A stretch of 28,904 nucleotides of DNA from an uncultured Peptococcaceae bacterium (GCA_958451915.1 CAUDRX010000008.1:1-28904), one strand, 5' to 3'; positions 6,501 through 15,293 are shown, counted from the first letter of the stretch. The notes: a model not told the origin generated them from the sequence alone. Made by a program: numbers and translations.

Positions 6501-9458
6501 ATGCCGGACACCGACGGCCGTCTGAAGGTGACGGGCTACTATCTCTACCAGAAGAACGCCGACGGCACCTATACAAAGCTCACCGAACAGGCGCTTGATG
6601 AAGACGTTACCACCTACACCGTGGACGGGCTGAAGAGTAACACGACCCACACTTTCGTGGTCACCACCACCAGTGAGAACGGCGAGAGCGTCTGGTCCAA
6701 CGAAGCCAGCGTCACCACGCCGAAGGCCCGCGTGCCGCTGACCCTCACCTACGATGAGGAACAAGCCACTGTCACTGCGACCCACCTCGGCAATGTCGAG
6801 ATCGCCAGCGGCGACAAGGTGCAGGAAGACACCATCGTCTATGTGGACGTCGCTGCCCAGGACGGCTACACCATCACCGGTGTGACGCTGACGCAGGGCG
6901 ATGGCGAGCCGGAAGCCGTGACATTGAAAGACGGCTCCTTCAACTTCGTCATCCGTGAAGCGGCGGAGATCGCCGTGACCACGGCACCGGTCGTCGATGC
7001 GAGCAGCGTCAGTTACGTCGCTGAGAGCAAGGACGGCGACACCGTCACCGGGACGATCAGCGCCGCCACCGCGGAGGGCAATGCGATCCCAGCCAGCGGT
7101 GCCACCGTTTTTGACCCTGTGACCTTCACGGCCCAGCCGGCCGAAGGCTATGTCCTCAAGGAATGGCACGTGACGACCGAAGCCGGCGAAGACGTGATCG
7201 CAGCGGTCGGCAACACCTGGACCTTCCGTCCATATGAAGCCAGCCATCAGATCAGCGCTGTCTTCGTGGCAGTAGATGATCCGGACGTGAGCCGCACCAT
7301 CACTGTGAACGCCCCAGCCAGCGGCGGCAGCATTGAGATCACCGATGCCAACGGCAGTGTCCTCACGCCGGATGCAGACGGCCAGGTCCAGGTCGTGCGC
7401 GGCAGCGAAGTGACCATCACCGCCGTACCGGAAAACCAGTACTACGTTTTCGAAGGATGGACCGGCGACCTCGCTGACTACGAAAAAGAAACCCCTGTGA
7501 CCCTGCGCGTGCCGGAAGACGGCCTGACCATCGGTGCTGAATTCCGCGCCGACCTGCTCTATGCGGTGAACTTTGGTGCGCAGAATGACGTCAGTGGCGG
7601 CGGCACCGTCACCGCCAGCGCGAACGGCACAGCGATCGATTCGGGCGATCTGCTCGTGCCTGAGACGGCGGTCGACTTCAACGCCAAAGCCGACGATGGC
7701 AGCCGCATCCTCAAATGGGCCGTCACCGAAGGCGGCATCACCACCTTTGTGAAGATGGATGAAAAGCACGGGCCAACACGTGTGAGCACAGACACGCACA
7801 CGATCGATGCCCTCCAGGCCAATACCGATGTCGACGCCTACTTCCGCACCATCGAGACCTACGACCTCAACGTCGCTGAAGCCCCAGGCGATCCGCGGGG
7901 CGACGTCGTCGTCAGCCGCGACGGCCAGACCGTGAGCCCAGGCACCGATGTGTTGCAGATCTACGACCAGGTGACCATCACCGCGACGCCGCGGGAAGGC
8001 TATGAGCTCACCGGTCTCACCGTGAACGGCGAATCCGTCGCAAGTGGCAGCGTCATCACCGTCACCGAAGACCTGAAGATCGTTGCGACCTTCGCGCCTG
8101 TACGCTATGACCTCAGCATCGACGCAGGCAGCGGCGGCAGCGTAGACGTCCAGCGCAGCGGCCAGGCCGTCGGCGCTGGCAGCAATGTGCTCACGCCTGG
8201 CGACGTGCTGACCATCAGCGCCACGCCGGAGAGCGGCTATCACCTCGACAGCCTCACCGTGAACGGCGCCGACTTTACGAGCGGTGCACAGCACAGTGTG
8301 GCCGGTGATGTCAGTGTTAAGGCGACCTTCGCGAGAAACAGCACGCCAGGCGGCGGTGGCGGCATCATCATCCCACCGATCGATGATGGAGAACAGTGGG
8401 ACAGCGTCCTCGATGAGATCGGTGCTGCCGAAGAAGGCGACAAGATCACCATTGACATCTCCGAAGACACGGAAGTCCCTGGCGAGATCTTTGAAGCCAT
8501 CGCCGACAAGGACGTGGAAGTGACTTTCGAGCTCGGAGACGACCTTGCCTGGACCGTTGATGGCGCAGATATCCCGGATGACACCACTTTCAGTGACATC
8601 GATCTCGGCGTGACCACCGGTACAGACGGCATCCCTGTCGATGTCATCAACACTGTCACCGGTGAGAAGGGCACCGTGCAGGTCACCCTCGCCCACAGCG
8701 GCGAATTTGGCTTCACGATGATCCTCACCGCACCGCTCGGTGCTGAGAATGCCGGCTACTGGGCGAACCTCTATCACTATGATGAGGACGCAGAAGCGAT
8801 GACTTTTGAATCGGCGGCGCAGATCGTCGAAGATGGCACCGTTCAGCTGCCGTTCAGCCATGCCAGCCAGTTTGCCATCGTCATCGATGACAAGAGCCAC
8901 GCGAGCGGCGAAGAATGGCCATTCACCGATGTGGATGCCGACGACTGGTTCTATGACGCTGTCCGCTATGTTTATGGGGAAGGCCTCATGACTGGCACCA
9001 GCGCCAGCGAGTTTGCGCCAGGACTTACCACCACCCGCGGCATGATCGTGACCATCCTGCACCGTCTGGAAGGGGAGCCAGTCGCCACGGGCGATGCGGG
9101 CTTTGCTGATGTCAAGGCGGATGCTTACTACGCTGAGGCCGTCAACTGGGCTGCAGAAGCGGGCATCGTCAATGGTTACAGCGCCACCGCCTTCGGCCCG
9201 ACCGACGCCATCACCCGCGAGCAGATGGCCGCCATCCTCATGAACTACTCTGAGTACAGGGGCATGGATACGAGCGCCCGCGCCGATCTTTCCAGCTTCA
9301 GTGACGCAGAGAGCGTCAACACGTGGGCAGAAGAAGCGGTGCAGTGGGCTGTCAGTGAAGGCCTCATCAAAGGCGTCACTGCAGACACCATTCAGCCACA
9401 GGGCCAGGCCACCCGCGCTCAGGTAGCAGCGATTCTGCAGCGCTATCTCGAAGCGTGA
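3585..9458 (+). CDS. Large secreted S-layer-anchored protein (FG-GAP-like, fibronectin III, repeats, three SLH domains)
   Basis: I chose ATG 3585, not 3576, because AAAGGAG ends at 3575, directly against the upstream ATG, but 9 nt from the second. The product is 1957 residues. A signal peptide ends near AIGAEA (about 25). FG-GAP-like Asp-rich loops occur near residues 202 (DYDGDGKE), 277 (DFNGDSKDD), 358 (DVDGDGTDE) and 503 (NFDGND). Residues 625-940 are a beta-rich Ser/Thr region of unclear family. A fibronectin III domain spans about 948-1048. Five or six Big/InlB-B-like repeats (motifs such as VTITATPREGYELTGLTVNG) run to about 1585. A Gly/Pro linker and a beta domain follow, then three SLH domains from about 1777. 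SLH domains normally bind pyruvylated secondary wall polymer. The substrate or ligand is unknown; adhesion or scaffolding is inference. Confidence 0.9.
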   Translation: MIRKRLTAGLMTVVMLLSLLPVTAIGAEAAESSEFDSILNMGQPSEFDPKGTENPYGYGVDQPFLMNEMSELGIYGINSNGNYNSFLWYDDWDGENDTIPNNFGKDAVNGSFSEYGYYQNMKKLAFVEMIAFDPTGSGRKDHIAYIGYQHEDDKMYVVVQDAADVSKKAEYALPGSASWLENDSGNPRNWRGGNYVAITAGDYDGDGKETLVAFDTADSEGDYGLYELRCDVSGSGISITQKSGGTALLHQRYVSDDLGMADEPHRGVKLSCDLVSGDFNGDSKDDLVAVSYLNGAKEGHWQHNCEYYQPMMGVSYGKAGADPVRDSGCQKLYLAVDEGTTNGVHKYQTMSAVGLDAGDVDGDGTDEIVVGGTKNTISSKTNSEDADDSFNLDAGTWNIAVLNARADGSFAQPGTDTSMTQFHSVPSTGWFSGGHGGEASRSPLSVDCVAFNGSVNAEYVLVGGKVLDFSTGSANEKYTISFLKDNDDYVESNKCDETFIPSVAVGNFDGNDYGYEQAFFVWVNKQSDEDDYYYRLGAIGGKGYDGQGGVSTGFYEKGSGFFMANQGGFGAEGNWRYYTNFALVAMDRDDDGVLARYKGKDYVYTDPQISAVLQMAPYFDGLDLGSDSGETTYAFTQTYEYTQGTGNEVSYGFGVAGTGETSFVSVEYQAGSANTWSESFEETLTTSTNDAFATKAYDSVVLQRTPVFIYTYELYDKDHGGWCWDTLGPKEEGNGFAISVPKTPVYVQMTIGDYDKFVDEYNAMVDEKLQEYKDTTGEDYEPEHPLKLEKIAGQKAYLGQEGNPWAYADNLKQISSTSFELGYNGGETQSTRSDGSATTETIENSNGFSMEVSIMTGPNVFDQKAQIGGYASLEYMNTRSESRTTSSSIDTTGAVQNLDWQYLEETYGIPEAVTKSYSFRWALAKDKIDLGVGGSEVPVIAYNLSDIKAPAPAVGDLAAELQDEDSATLSWTMPDTDGRLKVTGYYLYQKNADGTYTKLTEQALDEDVTTYTVDGLKSNTTHTFVVTTTSENGESVWSNEASVTTPKARVPLTLTYDEEQATVTATHLGNVEIASGDKVQEDTIVYVDVAAQDGYTITGVTLTQGDGEPEAVTLKDGSFNFVIREAAEIAVTTAPVVDASSVSYVAESKDGDTVTGTISAATAEGNAIPASGATVFDPVTFTAQPAEGYVLKEWHVTTEAGEDVIAAVGNTWTFRPYEASHQISAVFVAVDDPDVSRTITVNAPASGGSIEITDANGSVLTPDADGQVQVVRGSEVTITAVPENQYYVFEGWTGDLADYEKETPVTLRVPEDGLTIGAEFRADLLYAVNFGAQNDVSGGGTVTASANGTAIDSGDLLVPETAVDFNAKADDGSRILKWAVTEGGITTFVKMDEKHGPTRVSTDTHTIDALQANTDVDAYFRTIETYDLNVAEAPGDPRGDVVVSRDGQTVSPGTDVLQIYDQVTITATPREGYELTGLTVNGESVASGSVITVTEDLKIVATFAPVRYDLSIDAGSGGSVDVQRSGQAVGAGSNVLTPGDVLTISATPESGYHLDSLTVNGADFTSGAQHSVAGDVSVKATFARNSTPGGGGGIIIPPIDDGEQWDSVLDEIGAAEEGDKITIDISEDTEVPGEIFEAIADKDVEVTFELGDDLAWTVDGADIPDDTTFSDIDLGVTTGTDGIPVDVINTVTGEKGTVQVTLAHSGEFGFTMILTAPLGAENAGYWANLYHYDEDAEAMTFESAAQIVEDGTVQLPFSHASQFAIVIDDKSHASGEEWPFTDVDADDWFYDAVRYVYGEGLMTGTSASEFAPGLTTTRGMIVTILHRLEGEPVATGDAGFADVKADAYYAEAVNWAAEAGIVNGYSATAFGPTDAITREQMAAILMNYSEYRGMDTSARADLSSFSDAESVNTWAEEAVQWAVSEGLIKGVTADTIQPQGQATRAQVAAILQRYLEA
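9210..9448 (+). repeat. SLH-end repeat, copy 1 (pairs with 13459-13697)
   Basis: This 239-bp stretch codes for the end of SLH2 and all of SLH3. It is nearly identical in DNA to 13459-13697 with no length change. From the GCCCGCGCCGATCTTTCC block to the end only a handful of mostly synonymous differences are seen. The flanking SLH1 coding sequence is clearly more diverged. Confidence 0.9.
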
Positions 9459-9515
9459 CAGGCCGCGTGCCTCTCGTAAACAACACCATACCGCCGCACA
9501 GGCGGTGATGATCGA

Positions 9516-9548
9516 CCCCATTTTGGCAGTTTGTCAAAATGGGGTTTT
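9516..9548 (+). terminator. Terminator after the first SLH gene
   Basis: CCCCATTTTG and CAAAATGGGG form a perfect 10-bp stem with a 9-nt loop, followed by TTTT. A smaller GC hairpin (CCGCC/GGCGG) sits just before it at 9491-9505. Confidence 0.8.
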
Positions 9549-9563
9549 CTGTATGTAAATGAA

Positions 9564-9596
9564 AAACGCCGCCAGACCTGGCGGCGTTTATTTTTT
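9564..9596. terminator. Second tandem terminator, possibly bidirectional
   Basis: AAACGCCGCCAG and CTGGCGGCGTTT are exact inverse complements separated by 2 nt. An A run precedes and six T follow (9591-9596), so it could stop transcription in either direction. Confidence 0.75.
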
Positions 9597-9657
9597 GGCC
9601 GACGGTCCCGGCGGCGGACAGTGAAGGCGCAGCGGTGCGTTTGCAGCAGCCGCGTAA

Positions 9658-9708
9658 GGGCGCAGACGGCAGCGCATTGTAAAGTTTTCGGGCGTCTGCG
9701 TCCTTTTT
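9658..9708 (+). terminator. Orphan terminator-like hairpin in the 9459-9942 gap
   Basis: GGGCGCAGACG (9658-9668) pairs with CGTCTGCGTCC (9693-9703) over a 24-nt loop and is followed by five T. No gene lies between it and the previous terminator, so it may end a short RNA or act as a backup stop. The rest of the 9459-9942 gap holds the promoter of the next gene and a long leader. Confidence 0.5.
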
Positions 9709-9771
9709 CTTCACAGAAACATTAACAAACATTTAACCATTGCACCACTACAATAAACAACTGCGAACAAG

Positions 9772-9777
9772 TATAAT
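9772..9777 (+). promoter_or_regulatory. -10 element for the metallophosphoesterase gene
   Basis: A perfect TATAAT in an AT-rich stretch; the -35 candidate (CTACAA, 18 nt upstream) is weak. It implies a leader of about 160 nt, which contains a 7-bp hairpin (9793-9799 with 9813-9819). Confidence 0.45.
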
Positions 9778-9942
9778 TAAAACGCAGATTTTGTTCCTGC
9801 CGTTTCTTATGTCAGGGACGAGAGGCCGGCCGGGCACGGAGCTTCTCCATGAAAAGAGGAAGATCCAGCGCGCGCATCCCTGCCCGGACGTGCTCTGAGA
9901 AACCTGCAGACAGAGAGAAAGAAAGGATTGAACGAAAGCTTT

Positions 9943-12900
9943 ATGAAACTGAAAAAAGCGATCTCCGGCGTTCTTGCCACCGCGGTGCTCGCCTCGGCCA
10001 TGCTCACCAGCGTGCAGCCTGCCCTGGCCTGGGACGCGCCGGAAAACACCTGGGAGGCCGCTTCTGAAGATGGTGTGAAAGCACGCTTCTTTATCGGCAG
10101 CGACCTCCATATCAACCGAACCGACGCACAGAAGAAACTCACCAACGCCCTGGATGCTTTCTATGCCGTTGACAGCGACCCGGACGCCGTCCTCTTCGTC
10201 GGTGACATCACCAACAATGGCTATGAGAGCGAATACCAGACCCTGATGGACACTATCAACGACAGCGAACTGGGCAAAGCTGGTAAAGTCGTGCTCTCCA
10301 TGGGCAATCATGAGTACAATACCAATTCAGGAACGGCTATGCAGCGTTTCGAAACACAGACCGAGCAGAAAGCCAACCAGGTCCTCTACTACGACGACAA
10401 CGGCAACGCCGCCGACACCCCAGCCGCCACCCTGGCGGCCACGGTGATCAAGCTCAGCGCCAAAAACTATAACGGCGATTACACCGACCAGTACGAGATG
10501 GTCAAGACCGCCCTCGCAACGGCGACTGCGAAGAACGCCGATGCCCCAGTCATCGTCATGGGCCACCATGGCATCCGGGACACCGCTTACGTTACCAACG
10601 AATGGTATGGCGATTATGGTGAAGGCACGGATAAAGATATGGTCGCCCTCTTCGAGCAGTATCCGCAGGTCATCCACTTCTCCGGCCATTCTCACGCCAC
10701 CCTGGAAGACGCGCGCTCCATCTATCAGGATGACGGCTACACCGCCATCCAGGACGGCACCGTCGGCGCCTACTTCGAGAACGAGAGTGGCAAGGTCGAT
10801 CCGACCACTGGCGCCAGCGCCACTCGCCCGGCCAACAGCGAAGTCTCTTCCCAGGCGCTGCGCCTCGATGTGCTGGATGACGGCACGGTGAAGATCTATC
10901 GTATGAACCTGACGACCGGTGAATACATGTATGTCGATGAACCATGGACCTTCAACCCTGGCGATGGTAACATGCCTTACGACGAGACCCGCGAGAGCAG
11001 CGCAGCGCCAACCTTTACCGCCGATGCCGCAGTGACCGCGGGCGACATCCAGGAGAAGAGCGTTAAGGTCGCATTCCCGGCTGCGACTGCTGCCAGCGGT
11101 AAGAACGACGACATGATCCATTCCTATAAGATCACCCTCACGCCGCAGGATGGCGGCAGCACCATCACCCGCAGCGTCTTCGCCGACTACTATGAAGCCG
11201 TGCCGAAAGACGACTGGACCGTCCAGATCACCGGGCTCAAGGCCGGTACCACCTATGACGTCGCCGTCATCGCCGTGACTTCCTTCGGTGCCGAGAGCGC
11301 TGCCATCACCGGCACCCTCACCACCCAGGCGGAACAGCCATACGTGACGCCGGCGCCGGACGTGCTCAACATTGACTTCGACAGCGAGCACGGCACCGCC
11401 GATGCCAATGGGCATGAATTGAAAGTCTACGGCGAACCGACCGCCGTGGAAGATGCGACCTATGGCACGGTCTATCGTTTTGACGGCGAGGACGACGGCT
11501 TCCGTTATGCCATGAGCGACGAAGACTATGACAGGTTCAAAGATGGTTACACCATGGAAGTGCTGGTCAGGAGCAATGGACAAACCGGCGACGAACAGGA
11601 TTTCTTCTCCAATCAGCAGAGCGCTGGCTGCGGTTTTGCGCTGAATAAAGATGGTGAGACCCTGGAATTCTGGAACAACACCACCAGCGGACGTGCGAAG
11701 CCAACCGCCGATGGATCCGGCGTGATCAGCGAATGGACCCATCTCATGGCCACCTACGATGGTCAGACCACCAGGCTTTATGTCAATGGGACGCTCGCAG
11801 CCAGCGAAGAAAAAGCCGGCAGCCTCTCTGTTCCTGGCGTGCACTACTTCTTTGTCGGTGGCGACAGCAATGGCAGCGGTAATCTTGAATTCCCGTCCAA
11901 TTGCGACATTGCTCTCGCCCGTCTTTACAGCGGCGCCATGAACGCCAGCGACGTTGCCAAGACCTACGAAGCCGAAATGCCGGACAGCGATTATCAGACC
12001 CCTGAAGCCGACGTGCTGGATATCGACTTCAACAATGGCACCGCTGACGCTAATGGCCACACCTTCACCCAGGTCGGTGGACCGACCCAGGAGAAGGACG
12101 ACGTCTTCGGCACCGTCTACCACTTTGACGGCTCCGACGACGGCTTCCGCTACGCCCTGAGCGCAGAGGATTACGACACCTACAAAGACGGCTTCTCCAT
12201 GGAACTGATGGTCAAGCTCAACAACCTGGACAAGAACAGCGATCCGTTCGCCAATATGGAGAGCGCAGGCTGCGGCTTTGAGCTCAAAGGCGACGGCCAG
12301 CATATTGAATTCTGGAACCATGTCAATGGTTACAAAAAGCCGACTGCCGATGTCAGCGACTATGAAGGCGAATGGGTCCACCTGATGGCCACCTTTGACA
12401 GCCAGAGCACCAAGCTCTATGTCAACGGCCAGCTCGAAGACAGCGTGGCCAGTGTCGGCAGCATGACCATGCCGCCGGAAGGCGCCCGTTACTTCTACCT
12501 CGGCGGTGACAGCAATGGCTCCGGCGATCTGCAGTTTGCAGCCGACTGCACCATCGCTTTCGCCCGCCTCTACAGCGGCGCCATGAACACCACCGATGTT
12601 GGCGAAGCCTATGCCAACGCCATCCCAAGATTCAGCGTGTCCGTCAATGACAGTGAGAACGGCAGCGTCAGTGTGATGCCAGAAGTGGCGCAGGCAGGTG
12701 AAACAGTGACCATCACCACCACGCCGGCGGAGGACTATAAGGTAAGCGCAGTCACCGTCACCGACGCGAACGACCAGAGCATCGAAGTCACCGCTGGTGA
12801 AAATGGCACCTACACCTTCACCCAGCCAGCCGCCGACGTCACAGTGAACGTGACCTTTGCAAAAGAGAGCAGCGGCGGCAGCACTGGCGGTACGACCGGC

Positions 12901-13707
12901 GGCGTCGCCCACTACACCCCGGATGTGGCCCATAACGATGGCGGTACGGTGAGCGTGACCCCTCGTGCCCCAAAGGCCGGCGATGAAGTCACCGTGACCA
13001 TGACCCCGGATGCAGGCTATGAAGTGGCCAGCGTCCGCGTCACCGACAAGAACGGCGAAGCCGTTGCCATCACCGAGAACGCCGACGGCACCTTCTCCTT
13101 CGAACAGCCACGCGGCAAAGTCACCATCAGCGTCACCTTCGCAGAAAAGACTGTCGCCTGGGAGAACCCATACAGCGACGTCGATGAGAACGACTGGTTC
13201 TTTGACCCTGTGCGTTTCGTGCAGGAGAACGGTCTCATGACCGGTGTCAGCGCTTCCGAGTTCGCCCCGGACATGACCACCACCCGCGGCATGCTGGTGA
13301 CCATCCTCTGGCGTCAGGCTGGCGAACCGCAAGCCGCTGCAGCCGCTGATTTCAGCGATGTCTCAGCCGATGCCTACTATGCTGACGCTGTGGCCTGGGC
13401 TGCAGAAGCGGGGATCGTCAACGGCTACAGTGCCAGTGCTTTCGGGCCGGCTGATGCGATCACCCGCGAGCAGATGGCCGCCATCCTCATGAACTACTCA
13501 GAGTATCAGGGCAGCGACGTCAGCGCCCGCGCCGATCTTTCCAGCTTCAGTGACGCAGAGAGCGTCAACACGTGGGCAGAAGAAGCCGTGCAGTGGGCCG
13601 TCAGCGAAGGCCTCATCAAAGGCGTCACTGCAGACACCATTCAGCCACAGGGTCAGGCCACCCGCGCTCAGGTAGCAGCGATCCTGCAGCGCTATCTGGC
13701 AGGATAA
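9943..13707 (+). CDS. Secreted SLH-anchored calcineurin-type metallophosphoesterase with two LamG-like domains
   Basis: The ATG at 9943 gives a typical signal peptide (MKLKKA, hydrophobic core, ALA cut near 27). An in-frame TTG at 9928 touches its GGA and is less likely. The product is 1254 residues. The phosphoesterase motifs are complete: GSDLHI (about 52), GDITNNG (86), GNHEY (120), GHHGI (206) and GHSHA (247), so two-metal hydrolysis of phosphoesters outside the cell is expected. A fibronectin III domain follows (about 353-463). Two homologous LamG/concanavalin-like domains (about 473-681 and 689-893) share DGFRYA, CGF and YSGAMN. Then come two Big-like repeats and three SLH domains from about 1075. 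The substrate is not visible; a phosphorylated polymer, nucleotide or lipid is possible. Confidence 0.92.
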   Translation: MKLKKAISGVLATAVLASAMLTSVQPALAWDAPENTWEAASEDGVKARFFIGSDLHINRTDAQKKLTNALDAFYAVDSDPDAVLFVGDITNNGYESEYQTLMDTINDSELGKAGKVVLSMGNHEYNTNSGTAMQRFETQTEQKANQVLYYDDNGNAADTPAATLAATVIKLSAKNYNGDYTDQYEMVKTALATATAKNADAPVIVMGHHGIRDTAYVTNEWYGDYGEGTDKDMVALFEQYPQVIHFSGHSHATLEDARSIYQDDGYTAIQDGTVGAYFENESGKVDPTTGASATRPANSEVSSQALRLDVLDDGTVKIYRMNLTTGEYMYVDEPWTFNPGDGNMPYDETRESSAAPTFTADAAVTAGDIQEKSVKVAFPAATAASGKNDDMIHSYKITLTPQDGGSTITRSVFADYYEAVPKDDWTVQITGLKAGTTYDVAVIAVTSFGAESAAITGTLTTQAEQPYVTPAPDVLNIDFDSEHGTADANGHELKVYGEPTAVEDATYGTVYRFDGEDDGFRYAMSDEDYDRFKDGYTMEVLVRSNGQTGDEQDFFSNQQSAGCGFALNKDGETLEFWNNTTSGRAKPTADGSGVISEWTHLMATYDGQTTRLYVNGTLAASEEKAGSLSVPGVHYFFVGGDSNGSGNLEFPSNCDIALARLYSGAMNASDVAKTYEAEMPDSDYQTPEADVLDIDFNNGTADANGHTFTQVGGPTQEKDDVFGTVYHFDGSDDGFRYALSAEDYDTYKDGFSMELMVKLNNLDKNSDPFANMESAGCGFELKGDGQHIEFWNHVNGYKKPTADVSDYEGEWVHLMATFDSQSTKLYVNGQLEDSVASVGSMTMPPEGARYFYLGGDSNGSGDLQFAADCTIAFARLYSGAMNTTDVGEAYANAIPRFSVSVNDSENGSVSVMPEVAQAGETVTITTTPAEDYKVSAVTVTDANDQSIEVTAGENGTYTFTQPAADVTVNVTFAKESSGGSTGGTTGGVAHYTPDVAHNDGGTVSVTPRAPKAGDEVTVTMTPDAGYEVASVRVTDKNGEAVAITENADGTFSFEQPRGKVTISVTFAEKTVAWENPYSDVDENDWFFDPVRFVQENGLMTGVSASEFAPDMTTTRGMLVTILWRQAGEPQAAAAADFSDVSADAYYADAVAWAAEAGIVNGYSASAFGPADAITREQMAAILMNYSEYQGSDVSARADLSSFSDAESVNTWAEEAVQWAVSEGLIKGVTADTIQPQGQATRAQVAAILQRYLAG
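13459..13697 (+). repeat. SLH-end repeat, copy 2 (pairs with 9210-9448)
   Basis: Second copy of the near-identical SLH2/SLH3 coding stretch, in the same orientation and 4249 bp from the first. The lack of indels and scarcity of synonymous changes suggest recent duplication or gene conversion. Confidence 0.9.
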
Positions 13708-13736
13708 AGTGATCTCACACAGAGGGATCCGCATAA

Positions 13737-13769
13737 AAAAAGGCATCGCCATCATGGCGATGCCTTTTT
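13737..13769. terminator. Bidirectional terminator between convergent genes
   Basis: A near-perfect palindrome, GGCATCGCCAT and ATGGCGATGCC around one C, flanked by an A run on the left and a T run on the right. It serves both the phosphoesterase gene and the convergent brnQ gene. Confidence 0.9.
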
Positions 13770-13786
13770 GTGTGTGGATACAATGA

Positions 13787-15133
13787 TCAGTCGTCCTTGC
13801 CTTCGTCGTAGATCTCAAAGACAATTTCTTCGTCCTGTTTTTTGCGAGGGATGAAGGAGAAGACGGCGGCGAGCACGACAGCCGGGATGATCCAGGCGAG
13901 GCCGAAGCTTGCCAGCGGCAGGCCGGCTTTGAAGGCGAGCAGGCTGTCGATCCAGTCAGCGGAGATGCCGAGGGAGCCAACAGCGGAAAGCCCGTCGATG
14001 AAACTGATGAGGAAGGCCCCGATCAGCGCGCCGATGTAGGCGTTCTTGTTAGGGATGAAGCGGTCCAGGCAGTTGCAGAAGACGAGTGCCATGAGCACTG
14101 GATAGACCATGTTGAGGAATGGTACGGCGAGGTTGATGATGGTGGTCACGCCGAGCACGGAGATGAGCAGAGCGGCGAGCACGCAGAGGGTGACGACGAG
14201 CTTGTAGGACAGCTTGCCGCCCGAGAGTTCGTTGAAATATTCGCCGGTGGTGACGGTAAGGCCGATGGCCGTGGTCAGGCAGGCGAGGATGACGGCGATG
14301 GAGAGGCAGTAGGTGCCGACGCTGCCGAGAAGGCCCTGGGTCATGCCGATGAGCAGGGCAGAGCGGTCGATATCAGCAGGGAAAGCACCGGTCGCACCGG
14401 CACCGCCATAGGTGAGGCCGCAGTAAACGAGACCGAGCAGCACGGCGGCGATGACACCGCAGCGGATGCTCATGGAAAGCTGCTCTTCACGGTTATTGTA
14501 ACCGCGGGCAACGATATTGGAAAGGGCGACGCCAGCGAACATGGAAGCAGCCAGCGCGTCCATGGTCTGATAACCTTCGGTGAAGCCGCCGGCAAAGTTG
14601 TAGGCTGGTTCAGCGGCAGCGCCCGGCGCGCCGATCGGATTGATGATAGCAGCGACGACGATCGCGAAGAGCGTCAGCAAAAGGAACGGTGTGAGGAATT
14701 TCCCAAGACGGTCAACGACCTTGGAACGGTTGATGGTGATCAGCCAGACGATCACGAAGAAGACGATGGAGCTGGCTTCGATCGGAACGCTTGGCACGAT
14801 CGTGGCGATGCCGACTTCATAGGTCGTGGCAGCGGTACGCGGGATGGCGAACATCGGCCCGATGGACAGCACGACGATGAGCCCAAGCAGACGGCCGAAT
14901 GGGCGGCCCAGGTAGCGGGCCAGTGTCATGATGGTACCGCCGGAACGCAGCGTGGCGTAAACGGTCATCAGCGGCAGGCCCACGCCGGTGAGCAGAAAGC
15001 CGATGAGCGCCGGCGGCCAGGTCTCGCCGGAATGCAGCCCGAGATATGGCGGAAAGATCAGGTTGCCGGCCCCCAGGAACATGGAGAACAGCGCGAACCC
15101 GACGACGATCAGGTCTTTAACTTTACGTGACAT
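13787..15133 (-). CDS. brnQ: Branched-chain amino acid carrier (LIVCS/BrnQ family)
   Basis: A 448-residue, highly hydrophobic protein with about 12 membrane segments. The N-terminus MSRKVKDLIVVGFALFSMFL followed by GAGNLIFPPYLG is the family signature, and RSGGTIMTLARYLGRPFGR fits the same alignment. It should import Leu, Ile and Val with Na+ or H+. The start at 15133 is chosen because AAAGGGGG lies 10 nt upstream and homology begins there; the frame extends further but across the promoter. It stands alone with its own promoter and shares a terminator with the convergent SLH gene. The leader of about 50 nt is too short for a T-box. Confidence 0.94.
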   Translation of the reverse strand: MSRKVKDLIVVGFALFSMFLGAGNLIFPPYLGLHSGETWPPALIGFLLTGVGLPLMTVYATLRSGGTIMTLARYLGRPFGRLLGLIVVLSIGPMFAIPRTAATTYEVGIATIVPSVPIEASSIVFFVIVWLITINRSKVVDRLGKFLTPFLLLTLFAIVVAAIINPIGAPGAAAEPAYNFAGGFTEGYQTMDALAASMFAGVALSNIVARGYNNREEQLSMSIRCGVIAAVLLGLVYCGLTYGGAGATGAFPADIDRSALLIGMTQGLLGSVGTYCLSIAVILACLTTAIGLTVTTGEYFNELSGGKLSYKLVVTLCVLAALLISVLGVTTIINLAVPFLNMVYPVLMALVFCNCLDRFIPNKNAYIGALIGAFLISFIDGLSAVGSLGISADWIDSLLAFKAGLPLASFGLAWIIPAVVLAAVFSFIPRKKQDEEIVFEIYDEGKDD

Positions 15134-15191
15134 TTCTTGTAGTCCCCCTTTAAAATTACAAATAGTAAAATATCTCTGTAATATAACACCC

Positions 15192-15220
15192 ATTGTACGG
15201 GGAATATCGACCATATGCAA
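15192..15220 (-). promoter_or_regulatory. Promoter of brnQ
   Basis: On the minus strand TTGCAT (15215-15220), exactly 17 nt, then TACAAT (15192-15197), about 60 nt before the brnQ start. Confidence 0.7.
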
Positions 15221-15263
15221 CCTTTTTTCCCTCCTCATTCATAACACATTGTAATAGTTACGC

Positions 15264-15293
15264 TTGCACGGGGCGCGCCTGTTCAGGTATACT
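15264..15293 (+). promoter_or_regulatory. Promoter of the NA37 gene
   Basis: TTGCAC (15264-15269), 18 nt, TATACT (15288-15293). A second TATAAT lies at 15308-15313 but is very close to the ribosome site. Confidence 0.55.

Noticed and set aside
5163..9521. A 1452-codon antisense frame opposite the first SLH gene
   Set aside because: It is a mirror of strong GC-rich codon bias in the real gene; it has no ribosome site or recognisable domain, and the sense strand carries a signal peptide, repeats and SLH motifs.
10327..13332. A 1001-codon antisense frame opposite the phosphoesterase gene
   Set aside because: Same codon-bias artefact; the sense frame has all five phosphoesterase motifs and wall-anchor domains.
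15134..15220. T-box riboswitch for brnQ
   Set aside because: The leader from the predicted start is only about 50 nt, with no T-box consensus and no terminator.
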